DNA of 64,000 bases from Moniliophthora roreri (GCA_001466705.2 LATX02000178.1:541704-605703); one strand, 5' to 3'. Shown: positions 46,141-63,547, counted from the first letter of the stretch. Notes: a model not told the origin generated them from the sequence alone. Program-made: numbers and translations.

Positions 46141-46582
46141 ATGCGGCGATGGCTTCCAAATTGGGAAAATCTGCCGTCGCACGACTTCCTTTTTCCTCAA
46201 CGTTACTCTGGTTCCTTTCACGTCTTCCAAACTTACTTACCTCCGTCTTCAACGTCACTAGCACCGGTCACGAAAAGCTATTGCTCGCCTTCTAGGGCAT
46301 TCATTGATCAAATTGGGAATTTTGAGCAAGGGAGAAATGGATTATCGGAGTGATGAAGGTGAGCCGCTGATTTTTCATATGTATACCCATACTAATAACC
46401 CTCGGCAGTCTTCAAAGACAACCACGTTCAGGAAGACTTTCAGACAATAGCAGACGTAAAATCACCCCCTTCCACCATTTTCATCGACAACAAAACCGTG
46501 TTCTGTCGTTCAAATTCACTTCCTGCAATATTCGATGACTAAAGGCTCGCGAATACTCAAAACGTCATATACAGTATTTGGA
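46141..46582. other. Short intergenic stretch
   Basis: 440 bases between the palindromic block and ICMT-like copy 4. Nothing recognised. Confidence 0.4.
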
Positions 46583-47386
46583 TCAATAAACGCCGGGAAT
46601 CAGCTTGTATCGTACGACTTTGCTCCATGCTTCCCACTCGCTACCAAACTGTTCCTTCATCAAGGCATCTTCATCATCCATCCTCATCAACAAAACTGTT
46701 ATTCCACCAACAGCAGCAACCAGCCACGCATATGCCAAACCCTTTATGCCAGTTTCTAGGATCCACGAGTGTACCATTGCGCTCCCAATGACATTTAGCC
46801 AGCACCCTACATAAGAAGGGTGACGCACAATGGAGTATGGACCGTGTGTAACGAGCTTCGGCGATTTGATGAGTGTTGGATTGTTGGCGAGCTTCCCCGC
46901 AGGCACCAGTTCAAATGTGAACCCTTCAGAAAGCGCCCGGAAGCAAAACATGCAGAGGACGCAGCCTGTGATAGAGAGTAGAGCACCGAGGAGCAATGTG
47001 ATAGAGATCCCGGTATTCGACACGAGTGATGGAAAGTATGACCGGATTGAAAGAGATGGGAATGTTGAGGAGAGAATATGGGAAATTTCATTTATGGACA
47101 CGAGGTAGTACGTCTTCTGTTTGAGGTATAGTGGTCTGAAATCCGTGTTTGTAAAATAAATGAAACGACGTACAATTTGGATTGGAAGATTGTATTTGAT
47201 CAGAAATACTAGTATCCATTCCCGCATTTCAGTATTGAAACCAGCTTTCAATGTCGATCTGGGTGGGAGTGCCTTTGGACCGCCATTTGGTGGGGTAAAG
47301 TTCAGTCCATACGAGAGAGCGGAGGAGAGGATAAGAGACACTTTGAGCAAAACCTCCATATTTTGGATTAACATGGGTATTGTCAT
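46583..47386 (-). CDS. Isoprenylcysteine O-methyltransferase-like protein, copy 4
   Basis: Exons 47386..47174 and 47116..46583 give about 248 residues; ATG 47359 would give 239. Motifs are FTPPNGGPKALPPRSTLKAG, YYLVSINEISHIL, FELVPAGKL, GPYSIVRHPSYVGCW and DEDALMKEQFGSEWEAW, so the RHPxYxG motif is intact. It is the closest relative of copy 2 (26686..27476). The intron sits at the same codon, with donor GTACGT. The intron is itself open, so an unspliced ORF of 321 codons exists; splicing is preferred because all four copies share the site. Confidence 0.8.
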   Translation of the reverse strand: MTIPMLIQNMEVLLKVSLILSSALSYGLNFTPPNGGPKALPPRSTLKAGFNTEMREWILVFLIKYNLPIQIVRRFIYFTNTDFRPLYLKQKTYYLVSINEISHILSSTFPSLSIRSYFPSLVSNTGISITLLLGALLSITGCVLCMFCFRALSEGFTFELVPAGKLANNPTLIKSPKLVTHGPYSIVRHPSYVGCWLNVIGSAMVHSWILETGIKGLAYAWLVAAVGGITVLLMRMDDEDALMKEQFGSEWEAWSKVVRYKLIPGVY

Positions 47387-50003
47387 ACAAAGGTCGCGTA
47401 TCAATCCGGCTCCAATCTTGAAATACTTAGCTCGTACTTTAGTAAAATTATCTCTCCCTCCCTCCCTCATGTATGTGAGCACGACACGATACTGGGCCGA
47501 CGAAGCCTTTGTGGCACTTTTGAATGCAAGGGCGTCCCGTTTATGCAAGAAGTAATTGATTGATCCTTTGGATCTGCACTTTGTCTAGATTTAGGTACTG
47601 GGAGAGACAATTTTAACCTACAACTCGCGCAAGGTGATGAGCTAAAACTCATATCCTATGATATGATCAGCAAAACTAGAATCCACTTTTTGGGCTCAGA
47701 AGGCATTTATACTTCTGGCTGTTCAAACTAATTCTTCTTGTTCTACGGCTGCCATCGATTTCCCACACATTGTCGAGTCTTGACAGACTGGATCTAAGAG
47801 ATGAACGGCGTTGGAGTTGAATCATGATTAGTCCTGGCCGTATAACACGGGAGGGGTCATCTACGTGTTCCTGAACGGAACTGGATCTGGATCACTACGT
47901 ATTCCCCAAATTACGGTCGAACAAAATCGGTCAAGACCACCATGACACAGATACACTGGCAAGAAATGCGTCTACTCGCTAAGTGGGAAGTAATAAACGT
48001 GAGTCCTGGGATGTAGAGGCACGAAATATGCCTTGAATAATTAAAGCGGAGGTGTGGATAATTGGTCATTAGTTGTTCAAGCGATTCTGACGGTGAATCA
48101 TGTAAGGTAATGGTTTGGGGATCATTATGAGAATCTAGATCATTCAGGCATCCTACCAGTGTGAGCGATGTCATTTTGGCCCGATGAGTACTCTAAGGGT
48201 AGTTAAGAATTTGGTGATTATAGCCTTCAAGCTGTACAGTTAAAAGAGCCGAGGTGCCCGGTGGTTTGCCGCTGGTGGGCTTATGTCTTTGTGTTTTTCA
48301 ACCTAACATTGAATCTTGAATTTGATTGGATATGGGCAGTCTTGTCATCTGGTCTATGTTATCATATGTTCTGCCAGTAAGGAATGTGCCATAGTCTGCA
48401 GCATCTACTGCGAATACGAAGATTAACCAGTGACGAACATGTATGCAGAACAAAGCGAGCAATGCCATGGTCAGCTTTCGATGGGCGGTAATCTGTTCAA
48501 GGTACTCAGCCAGGTAAATCGTTTTAATAAGGCGATTCCATGTAATAGTCACGCGGGTACAAGTTACATTTCTTGAGTGAGTAGACAATGTTCCTGCAGA
48601 ATCCCAGACTGACTTATGCAGGAAGATGTCAACAATGGGGAGTGTCCAATAAATTGACTAGTTAGCTCGTTAATGCAAGCTTTTTTCGTAAAAAGTATCC
48701 AACCATACCACTAGCCCTGGTACTTGACTTGAGTATCCGTATCGTCAAAGACCACACGATGCGGATAGTCTATTTCGGATGGAGTACTCATCGGGTCAGG
48801 GGGAAAGAGGGGCGCGGGGAAGAGAAAGGGAACCCAGTGTGCCTTCGATATGATATAGGGCGACATCTTTACCTACCCACAGAACTGAATGAACATCACT
48901 AGTTTGAGACATATGGATAAGTGAGCATATACCCGGAAACAATAACTGTTCAACGTACTGAGAGTTCAGCAATCCAACACAAGTTGCTGTGTCTAGACCC
49001 AAATCGACTCTCGTCGTTTCAAACAACTGGCTAGAAACTATTCGAGAATAAGTTCGCGTTCTAGTAATCGCCGAAACCGGTGCTTACCCTTGATGAAACT
49101 CTATCTGATATTGTCAGCATCAGATGGTCGAGGCGGTTAACACTTTGCTTCCTGACTGGCAACAACTTGAAGGGGCTCCAATACAAAGGTGTACTCGATG
49201 GATATCTTGTGAGTAGGAATGCGAGTTGACCGAGCCCTCAAATTTAAGGGACTCAGTACTGCGGATTTCGGTTGCGGCCAGTCAGCGCTAACATTGGTGA
49301 TCTACATCAGCTGTTTGATTGTTGAAGAGAAACCAATTAGAGATAAAACAAGCGCTTCAGGGAATGATTGTGTCGAAGAACCGACAGACGTGAAGTGTTT
49401 CAGGGGATTTCGGCGCTTCTCAACTGAGTGCAAATTTCCTTGTGGCGTGCATCAGAAACAGCGGAACGTGGGAACAAGGATTAGGCTACATAAACCTTTC
49501 TCACGCACTCCTTTTTGATTCGCAATTGTCAACATCCATCGGATAGTCAGCGAACGCCAAGTTTTGACCTGGGTGTTGGTAGCATTGATTTTTTCTGCTC
49601 TGACATCGTTCGGTATTGAACTAAATTAACGTTTGGTCAAGATGCTATTTACTGCGGAAAACGAAACACACTCAATATCCAGGCATCTGATAACAATACC
49701 CACATATCCAAGTATATACCCATGCATAGGTCAGCAATCCAATTGTATGAAGGTCAGTGATGTCTACGCTGCCGCGTCATAGTCACCATGGCTGATTATC
49801 TCACATGCATCCATGTGGCTGACGATGAATTGAGGTTATCTAACTTCAAAGCAACAATCACTTGATGAATCAACCGCTGTGGGCTATAGCTTAAGATCAT
49901 CAGATTCTCGGCAGCGATTTCAGTATTTTTAGGGCTCGCAACTCAGAGACAGAACCAGGACCCACCATCCATTCCCCTCAACTTCGGGTCCCCTAACGCT
50001 AAG
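47387..50003. other. Gene-poor region
   Basis: 2.6 kb. A minus-strand ORF (48298..48588) has one hydrophobic stretch (MALLALFCIHVRHWLIFVFA) that could be an exon of a degenerate membrane-protein gene, but I could not build a gene around it. No RNA gene or repeat was recognised. Confidence 0.4.
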
Positions 50004-51195
50004 ATGAAATTACTGAAGTGGGTTCCGACTTATCTACTTACGCTTTGTCATTGAAGACTCTGAAATTTATCGTAGTCTAGTTCTAGTGATTTCCTGGTTC
50101 ACTTGCATCAAAGCTCTGTTCACCGGGTTTCAAGAGGTTAAGCCAAGCACAATATCAGCTACAAACAATGAACTTGCCATATACTTTGTATGGTCACAAC
50201 CAGACGAAGCGGCGGGCAAAAACGCGACATACTACCTTGAATTGGTTTCCTATGGTGACTCTAGTTTTAGCGTTATCGGAAACAAAACCATAGCTGCCAA
50301 CGCTTCCTCTCCGGTTGTCGTCCGTTTTGCAATCCCAAGGAATATATCGGGGTAGGTCAACCCAGTTCTTTTCCATCATCACTTACGATAAGGAGATATC
50401 ACCAGAAATGGCGAGATTCAGGCGAGTCCTCTCGACTACGATCGTTACCTCGCACAAGGTATATCTATGCCCAGCTATTCCGTCGGTGTCACATATCTCG
50501 CCGAGTCGGGCTCGGAAGAAAGCTCCCAGACCATTGCTACTACCAACCCTGCTAATACCTCATCGCGGGATCCAACACAACCAAGCTCCGATACCCTCCC
50601 CACCTCTTCATCAGTGTAAGTTGATCACTACTCGACATTTCCGTGCTAACCTAACGGAAGGCGCAGTGGGACGTCTAGCATAACTTTTATTCCCCCGGAA
50701 ACAAGCCATACGTCCACTGCCGGCAGTGAAAGTGAGACACATTCGGCAAGCTCATCGCCAGACACACCCAAAGGTACGATTGCTGGTGCTGTCGTCGGTG
50801 CGATATTATTCCTATCGGCCATTGTTATTTTGGTTTGGCATTATCGTCGGCGCCTAAATTCCCGACGGCATGTCCAGCTTTCGCAGTCCACAGTCGTGCC
50901 GTACACAGACAAGCCTGATACAATAACCAAGCGGAGACGGAAGGGACGTCGCTACAGTGTTCCTGAGGACATATCACCAGTCCAAGCCGCGTTACACCAC
51001 CCCGATGTTGACATCATCAATCCAAATGAAGCCCGAAACATTGAAGCCCGAAACATCACGAGTAGGGAACCACGTTTTGTCTTCCACGACGATAGTGGCT
51101 GGAGGCCCCCGCAAAGACCTCTAACACAACCAGATGTAGAGGCTACGAGCACGTATGTCATTGACATGCCTCCTCATTACGATGCTGCTTTGTGA
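50004..51195 (+). CDS. Single-pass membrane protein, Ser/Thr stalk, PPHY tail
   Basis: Model: 50004..50046, 50114..50351, 50406..50615, 50667..51195, giving 339 residues. Exons 2-4 join cleanly. Exon 1 (MKLLKWVPTYLLTL, a signal peptide) uses a weak donor (GTCATT) and is less sure. The ectodomain has IYFVWSQPDEAAGKNATYY, several N-x-T/S sites and SMPSYSVGVTYLAES. A Ser/Thr stalk follows, then TM GTIAGAVVGAILFLSAIVIL and a basic tail with RRRKGRRYSVPED. It ends VIDMPPHYDAAL, resembling the NIPPHYSLE end of the protein at 54323. Function unknown. Confidence 0.7.
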
Positions 51196-55778
<4,583 letters not shown>

Positions 55779-57350
55779 TATCGGGGGACTAATTAGTGTT
55801 TGGGACTATGCTCGAAAGCGAAGATCACGTATCTGTATTCACTGTGTTGGTTTTTAAATATATAACTTGCAAAGATACCCACCTCGCGATTGCCAATTTA
55901 TTAGCATAGACGTAAAAAACTCAATATTCAACACCTAAGAGAAGAGACGTACCTATTATTCAATCAGCTGTAAACATCAGCAAAAACCGTGTAGTGCTAT
56001 AATGAGTTCCCCGGGGTTTATAATCGACCTGCAAGGTATTATGACCCTTAAAACCAGTCATAACCCTCACAAACCAGGCCACAACCAGGTTATAATCCCC
56101 CTGGAGCTAGGTTATAGCAATTTCCAGTTTTTGCTGATGAACGACGCATGCATCTGGATACCTAGTTCACTCTTGCTGAAGTGACTTGATGACGTCCGCA
56201 GAGCATTCTAGCATCCCCGCTACAGCTTGTGCTCCTTAACAAATATTGAGTATGTCGGCACGCCTAAACCGAAATATACCCCCAGGGAGGGTAGCAGGCC
56301 CGATATGTTCAGACGAGGCCGAAGACCGAAGGAGCATGGAACGTATCCCTGACCACTCGGCAATTCAGAAATTCGTCTGGAATAGTGTCGCTCGGCTCGG
56401 AGTTGAATTGAGAGTTGAATTGATTAGTTAGCCTCGCATCCTGACTCGTACGTTGTAGATTGAGGTAGTAAAATCTGGCCAATATCCAAGGTAAACCATG
56501 AAATCGAGAATCAATGTACTACACCGCAGGAAGGTTTTAACCAGCAGTTCGGTAAGAATGAGTTGGGGGAGGGACTCTGAGTATCGAGAACATACATACC
56601 TTCAAAAAGTCTGTTTTCATACTCATGACGACCCCGAAAGTTCTAGAGCTATAGTCAATAGTCACCTTCCTATCCTTCGATAGTCCGACAAGCGATGAAT
56701 GTAGTTGATCAAAGGCAGTGCTGTCACGCTGTCACTCTGATTGCGATAAAACCTGAGCGTGACCGCCCTGAAATCAAACCATCACCGTTGCCCTCATCTT
56801 CCTTCAGACGAAGCTCTGATCTGCACTTACATCCTGCTTATAACGGAGCTTTCTTCACTGATGTGAATCATGACCGTAAACCTGCCGCCCCTCTACTGCA
56901 TACTGGGCAGATCCTTGATCCATATCACACCATTCGCAGATACCAATACCCACCTAGCAGACATAGATCTGTTGTCTTCGTCAAACTCTCCCGGGATGTT
57001 CGACACTGAATGCAGAAAGATTGTATCTGGGTAGTCGCTGATCCATTCCCGCCTTCCATTTCGTAAAACGGGGCACTCCTAGCTATGCTTGAGCTATGCC
57101 GACGGCAGCCGACCCTGCATGCAATGGTGGCGTTGTTTTGCATATGCCGGTCTGCCGACATTCGATGCTCAAGTCCTTTCAAGCCCTTTGAGATTACCCT
57201 AGGCATATCCTCAGCTCGCTGCCGCTACTTACGCCAGGAACGTGCGTTGAGAAGACCCAATTGCTGTCAAGCTAAGTACGCTACTCGGTCGTGAAATTGC
57301 ATCTATCAATCTAATGTCAATAGCTACCATGATGTCGCAAAAGATCCCTG
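55779..57350. other. Gene-poor region with recurrent GGTTATAA-type motifs
   Basis: 1.6 kb. At about 56010..56120 variants of GGTTATAATCC/GGTCATAATACC recur five times in both orientations. No gene is supported elsewhere; ORFs up to 104 codons lack motifs. Confidence 0.4.
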
Positions 57351-57977
57351 ATGATGAGCAGCAACACCTACCGTGTTGCCCGTTTTGATGTCGCTGTCCC
57401 TGGAGCTATTCTCGAGCTCGATGACGGCAATAGTATTTTCTCCATGACCAGTAATTTATTCTATTTCTAGGTCGGGTTCCCAGTGTACCGCATGGTCTAA
57501 AGCTGCAACTTCCCTCGACTTCCCGTCCCATCAAGATCCGGTCACATAGGACGATGCTTATCTCCAAGGGTGTGGGCATAAATATCCGGCCCAAAATTTC
57601 AATGGTTCTGCTTCCCACCATCGTCGCTATCGTGAGTCACAGTCCTAACCCTCTTACTACTCCGCTCATTCAGAGAACAGATGGCTGAATCTGGCGTCAA
57701 AATTGAGCGTAAAGCCAGGAACACCCTCATCGGCCTGTTATCAACATGCTTTGGGATAGCGTTCTTGCTCATTTTGTGCAAGTTGACCCTCATGTGTAGA
57801 CGGAGAATACGGAAACAGAAATTGCAGGTCGAAGAAGATGCTACGGCAATGGCAGGTGGGAGTCAGGAGAATGATGGGGCAAGGGTAGCTGGCAAGACGA
57901 TTGAGGCAGTGTCCAGCGTAAACCACAACCAAAGCTCGGGTGGTGCAGAGGAACCGCCACCGTATAGTAGGACTTGA
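57351..57977 (+). CDS. Small single-pass membrane protein with PPPY tail
   Basis: Exons 57351..57432, 57471..57631 and 57681..57977 join in frame to 179 residues. The N-terminal part (MMSSNTYRVARFDVAVPGAI) is unremarkable. A TM segment (LIGLLSTCFGIAFLLILCKL) is followed by a basic stop-transfer (MCRRRIRKQK) and a tail ending GGAEEPPPYSRT. The PPPY-type end resembles other membrane proteins in the window. It may be a shortened paralogue that lost its ectodomain. The first two exons rest only on splice signals and frame. Confidence 0.55.
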
Positions 57978-58771
57978 AGCGGTCAATATCTTTCGAATTT
58001 GGGGATCTGGATCTGTAAAACATTTACATTTTCGCCTTCGGTCGAAGCACTTTCATGGTATGTCTTCGATTGCAATAGTTGTCCTTTCCGAACGATGGAA
58101 AAATGTTTCCTGCTTCTGTAATTTATTCGACATGTTCGAGGCTTCCACGTACCACGGAAAAGTGTCAATGGTGATAAGGGCTAAGGACTGATTGCTATGG
58201 CGTCTGAGAACATAAATCTCTTCTAGCTATCACCATACTCACCATGATCAATGATGTCCCCCCCCCAAATACCCGTTATTACCAGCAAGTACGACCCCTA
58301 GTCGACGGTTCTCAATAGTTTTTGGGGTGGTCTATACCGTCATCTCATTTCTTACTGGCGGTGTAGCTTACTAGTTCCATGGCGAAACAAACTGGAGCAT
58401 GCGCTATTCGGTCATGTATATGCTTGAGAATAGTACTTTGCGAGTCCGCAAGCATGAAACGAACCCTGGCACGGGCAGAAAATGCTCAGATCCGCCACCA
58501 GGAAACATGTTTCTTCAGCAAATTGAACGCATCGCGTGCGGTTTGACACAGAAACATAATGCCATGTCACTCTGCGGTAGGGACTTCATTCACAAACATG
58601 CGGTGGCGTTAACTTCGTGACATTGAACCGTGTTCAAGGGTCAAGAATGCTCTATCATGCTACAATAACGTGGTAAATACATACAACCGTCAGGCAAGAA
58701 TGAAACCAGAATGAAAAAATAAGCTTTGAAAAGCAGACACAGTTAAACAAGAACCAAACAACTCGGGAACG
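57978..58771. other. Intergenic between convergent genes
   Basis: About 790 bases between the small membrane protein and the antiporter stop. Short ORFs only; nothing recognised. Confidence 0.45.
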
Positions 58772-61680
58772 TTAAGCGCCGTTATCCGTCCTCTCTGGAG
58801 GAGGCGTACCAGGGACACTCGAGTCGCCTGGGGACCCATAACGAAAGACTGAAGAGTACCTAGGTGTACTCGTCCCACTTGTTCTACCAGCCCCGGACTC
58901 GTCATGGAACCTCACGGACCTGGCGGGAGATAGCTCTCGAGCAGCGTGATGTGCATGTAACGCACGGATGCCATCCATAGGATGACGGGAATTACTTCTA
59001 CTTGGCCGATGTTGCATGCTGACCTGCATAGACGAACGTCCTCGAGCGTTTTCGGAATCTCCTTCATCTGGAGCTTGAGTCTGAGCTTGATTGGGGAGCG
59101 ACTGTGGTTCCGTAGCACCAGTTTGGTTCATCATAATGCCCCGTCTCATCGAGGCTCTCCTTTTACTTCTGCCCTTTTTTGAGACAGAGGACACGGATCC
59201 GGGTCTGGATCTAACACCACTCCCGCGTCGAGAAGTGTGGTCTCTGTCGACGTGAGTCTGAGCTGTAGAGGACGGATGGATCCCAGCTCCACTTTGATCA
59301 GATGCCCAGCCCTCTTCATCATCGTCATCATCAAGAATAGCACTTTCGTGCTCAGTACGAGTTGCGGCTCCAGGCGGAGCTTCAGTGTCAACGCTGGTGT
59401 GAGTTGAGGCATCTGGAAGCCCAACACCTGGGCGGCGCCGTACTTCCGTGCCACGTTCATGAACAAGCTGCTTTAGCCTTGCAAGGTAAGCAGCAAGGTG
59501 TTCCTGAACGCTTGGGTGAGGCCCACGGAAGTGGAAGGAATGAGCGTGCGGTGATCCATAATCCCGAATGACTTCGACTTCGACCTGTGGTTCGAAATCA
59601 ATTAAGTAGTATGAAAAATATACTTCAAACACTTTACCTCTTCTCCCGGTCCTTTACGTCGTTCAATAACCTTATGTGGACCTTCATCCCACTCCAACAC
59701 TCTCTCCTCTCCATCTGGAGGCAATTCACCCGCGGAATGAACTACTAAATCCTCCGTGCTTCCTTGTGACCTATCCCGTATGTCGGTAGCACTTGTAGAA
59801 TTCGATACACCCGAATTGCTTTTTCCGATTGAAGAAAGTTCTCCTCTCTCCATCCTATTCGCGGTATCATTCTTCTCCGGATCACGATTAATCGCAATCT
59901 CCTCACCCGGATTGATATGCTTCGCTTGGTTCGTCCATTCTGGTGGCTGGTTTGCGCCTCCGAGAGTGGTGTGTCGGGACCAAGTGCGAGAAACGGTATG
60001 GATGCGACGACTCAGTGAGAAGGACGGAATCGATAGCCCATGCACCAGAATGGAACATAACACCATGAAAGCTGTTATAGGTTGAATGGCCTTTGCGAGC
60101 AACTCAACTTGTGCCGAATCGTGGTCGCCATCACGGTGAAGGCGTTCCGCAGCAAGGGTAGATATGAAGACAGCACCTACAGAAGAACGTAAAATTGAGT
60201 AGGAGTATAGCACGAAGAAAATATCGGATTACCTATACCCATAGGACCAAAGTGCCCACTAAATAACGCTTCCCTGAAGGTCTTGACATCCGGGATCCAT
60301 CGATACAAAGCGATCATGGCCGGTAGACGCCTGAAGAGCAGAACCAAGATCGCGATGACCACCAGCCTCCACACGCTGAGTGTGAGCTCGGCATCATTAA
60401 AAGCGCCAAAAGGCATCCATGCGCCAACAAACACGAAGGATGCAATGTTGAACAGAAGATCGATTACACTCGAGAATACTGCTTCCTCCGTTTGCCTGTT
60501 GAAAAAGCCGTCCCAGGCGAAGGCAGCTCCGCAGGAGAAGGCTGCGAGGAGATCATCAGACCCAAGGAGCGTCGTTACGCCGATGGTCAGGAGGGCGAGA
60601 GAGATGTATTGAGCGACGTATGAATGACGATCAATGAGATCCCGCTTCTGACAGAACTTCATCAAATAGCGGAATCCCATTCCGAGAGAGGCACCAATGA
60701 CAATTCCGAGGATGACTTGGTCTGCAGAAAATTCGTGAGTACTAGGGATTCTTATCCATGAATGAGCACACGTACAAAGCCAGAGAAGGAGGAACCAATC
60801 ACGAATCGCCTCACCCGTGTTGTGATCCAGGATGAGATACAACGCGATGAAGAGAAACGGGAAAGCCGCACCATCATTACAGCCGGACTCTGCGGCGAGG
60901 AGGTGACGAATGTGCGCAGGGACATGCTTATTTGCATATTTCCCGCCAACGACTGCCTGTGCTAAAATTGGATCGGTCGGAGTGAGGCACGCAGCAACCA
61001 CGAGAGACGATAGAAAATTAAGGCCTGGTACGAGAGCAAATATGAACGCTGCGGAGATGAACCATCCCTAATGCAAGCTATCAGTAATCAGAACTCGTGA
61101 ACTAATAAACACGTACCCATGTCATTACCGGGCCTAGTAGAAAGAATAGGCTCTTCCAATGGCGAGCCATATAGGCTTTGGGTAGTTCCACGCCAATTGC
61201 AAAGACTCCGACAGCTAGGACGACTCTAGTGAACTCTAATGCGATTACGTCGGACGTTGCTTCATCCCCGTGGGTCCATCCTCGAGGGTCGAAAATGTTT
61301 GCGCCATAGGGTCCTAACTCAATCAGTCAGATTACCAGTCTCATGGCGGAAAACCAACAACTCACCAATAATGACACCAAATACAAAAGCCCAGCAAGCT
61401 TCCCCTATGTATAACTTGATGACAGTTAATTTTGATTCAAATAAAGCATAGACGCCTCACTTTCTCGCGGAGAAACAAAGAGAACATGCCAAACTAAATG
61501 AATGATCAGCGAACTCGTGCGCTACCACAACCACGAAGCCATCACTCACCAGAACGATAAAGCCTCCCAGACAGGCATAAATGATGTGAGGAACTGTGAC
61601 CTCGAACTGCGAAAAATATTCGATAAGTCTGCATCGTTCGTGGTAGCGGGACAAAATTGACGAACTGGAGAGAACAGCAT
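58772..61680 (-). CDS. Na+/H+ antiporter, Nha1/Sod2 type
   Basis: Nine exons join in frame to 827 residues: 61680..61666, 61606..61550, 61493..61461, 61414..61366, 61313..61117, 61067..60776, 60721..60233, 60176..59638, 59584..58772. The plasma-membrane CPA1 antiporter core (about residues 1-410) has PHIIYACLGGFIVL, GEACWAFVFGVIIGPYG and LEFTRVVLAVGVFAIGVELP. The TPTDP ion-site motif (ACLTPTDPILAQAVVGGKYA) and AAESGCNDGAAFPF are present. These proteins export Na+, Li+ or K+ in exchange for H+. The hydrophilic tail (about 415-827) is charged and Ser/Arg-rich with a DDDDDEE cluster, as in Nha1. The first exon (MLFSP, 15 nt, donor GTTCGT) was chosen because MLFSPFEVTVPH matches the family start. 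No defect is seen. Confidence 0.9.
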
Positions 61681-62739
61681 GACGTCGACTGTAAGGAAGT
61701 TTTGGCAAATGGCATAAATTGCTCAGCGCTGATGGCCGACGGAATGAAGCCGAACACCGAAAGAGAAGCCGGGGTCGTCAATATCGTGAGCGCGTCTGAC
61801 TGGCGCAGGTCGTGATTTTCGTTGAAGAGGAAGGAAAAAGGGAAAAAAAAAGGTAGAAAGAGGGGAATGGGGGCTTTACACATATGTCCTATAAGCCAAG
61901 CTTTTATGTGTCTTGCGCCGTGGCTCAATCGGGAAAAGGTACCGAGTCACTATACAATCCGCTGTGAACTCCGTACCGTACCTTTACCTCGTGTTCCCCG
62001 ACCGCCGCTGCTACACACGCCAATGGTTAGCGTGTTGCAAGCACCCTCTCAAGATACTCACCGCGCATGAAATCACCGATACTGACTTTTGACAACTGAA
62101 AACGTTGTTATTTTTGTGTCTTTAGAGGTTACAAATTCCGGAACTCCAGCCCAGAGTAACCTGTCGACTAGCAGTCTCCAGCACCCGACCGGAAAGTAAC
62201 CGTGGAGGAGCGATGAGCACATTGTGTTCGAAAGGGTTCCAAAAGTTACGATTAAGCTTGGATGAAGTTTCTTTGTGGCCTTTCCAACCTCAATCTGAAT
62301 ACAAACATTCATTCAACAGCTTTACGTCTCGGCTATCTATCAAGATACCTCGTTCATGCAGGGAAGCGCGATTTATGCCCACGTTTCATAGCGATCCCTG
62401 GTACCGTAGTGTCAGAGCACTAGCACTCCCGATGAGCATCGGAGGAAGTACACTTAACCGCACGTCTGAAGCACCCTCGGAAAGGTATAGAATGACGGAG
62501 CTGCTCAAAGGATTTTTGAGGACCCCGCCGTTCACACCCTGGTATGTTTACGTACCTGTATCGGATCTTCATCTGGCCTCGTCTAAATGTTCAGGCGCAA
62601 GCGTTGTATTTGCCATTTCGGACACCAGTCATCTTCTACTTGAGCTTGGAGGCGAATTGGTAATATGAGCGTGTGTGTAGTTGTCGGGGACGATTTGAGG
62701 GCAAATGTCCGTGTTGATGACGAATTCATGTCGCAGGGA
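61681..62739. other. Upstream region of the antiporter, gene-free
   Basis: About 1 kb. A plus-strand ORF of 151 codons (62213..62668) has no motif. Nothing else was recognised before the AT-rich elements. Confidence 0.4.
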
Positions 62740-63039
62740 CATCAGCGAAATGGACACCTAAATATATTGGAATAAAATGAGTGAAATACGTTATAATGGC
62801 CAAAATACATTATAATCATTACGGCGTATTTTAATGTAATATAATTGTTGTTCCTTTATTTTAATGGATTAAAATGAACCAAAATGGTTATAATGTATTC
62901 TGGCTATTATAATGTATTTCGGCTATTATAATGTATTATGGCTATTATAATGTATTCTGGCTATTATAATGTATTTTGGCCATTATAACGTATTTCACTC
63001 ATTTTATTCCAATATATTTAGGTGTCCATTTCGCTGATG
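62740..63039. mobile_element. Foldback/MITE element with 77-bp perfect TIRs
   Basis: The 300-bp element starts CATCAGCGAAATGGACACCT and ends with its exact reverse complement. The inverted arms are identical for 77 bp (62740..62816 and 62963..63039). Between them is an AT-rich core with about five copies of a 20-bp unit (GGCTATTATAATGTATT-T). No ORF. Confidence 0.85.
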
Positions 63040-63173
63040 CCATGTCACATGAGCAAAAACCGGGATGATCATTATTCGAACGAGGATCGTTTACACAAGG
63101 GTAGTTGCAGGTGAGTGCTCCGGGAGCACTCAAATCTCGAAACGCGACCTACTGCTGAAATCGGTATTCGCAN

Positions 63174-63420
63174 AGTGAAATACGTTATAATGGCCAAAAT
63201 ACATTATAATCATTATGGTGTATTTTAATGTAATATAATTGTTGTTCCTTTATTTTAATGGATTAAAATGAAGCAAAATGGTTATAATGTATTCTGGCTA
63301 TTATAATGTATTTCGGCTATTATAATGTATTATGGCTATTATAATGTATTCTGGCTATTATAATGTATTTTGGCTATTATAATGTATTTCAGCCATTATA
63401 ATGCATCGGCCCCACCTGGG
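63174..63420. repeat. Second, incomplete copy of the AT-rich element
   Basis: Nearly identical to the interior of 62740..63039, from AGTGAAATACGTTATAATGG through the 20-bp unit array, but it lacks the outer TIR ends. The base before it (63173) is an N, so this may be an assembly junction. Confidence 0.75.
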
Positions 63421-63451
63421 GGTCGGGGACAAAAAGAAATAATATTTATTT

Positions 63452-63547
63452 GTTGCAACCCCCGTGAGTCGAACCGTCGACCTCAAGATGGATTAGTCAG
63501 CAACCTTGGCAGCCACGGGGTGCTCAAGACCACTGTACCACAGTGCC
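63452..63547 (-). other. tRNA-like sequence, possible SINE head
   Basis: On the minus strand there is an A-box-like TGGTACAGTGG and a B box GGTTCGACTC at roughly tRNA spacing. The 5' and 3' ends do not pair as an acceptor stem, so it is not a working tRNA. It lies amid AT-rich elements, which fits a tRNA-derived SINE. Confidence 0.5.

Noticed and set aside
46583..47548. Single 321-codon ORF for ICMT-like copy 4
   Set aside because: It reads through an intron that is spliced at the same codon in the other three copies; the inserted residues lack homology.
62830..62970. Regularly spaced 20-bp repeats resembling a CRISPR array
   Set aside because: Units are contiguous with no unique spacers, AT-rich, flanked by TIRs, in a eukaryotic genome; it is a tandem array in a mobile element.
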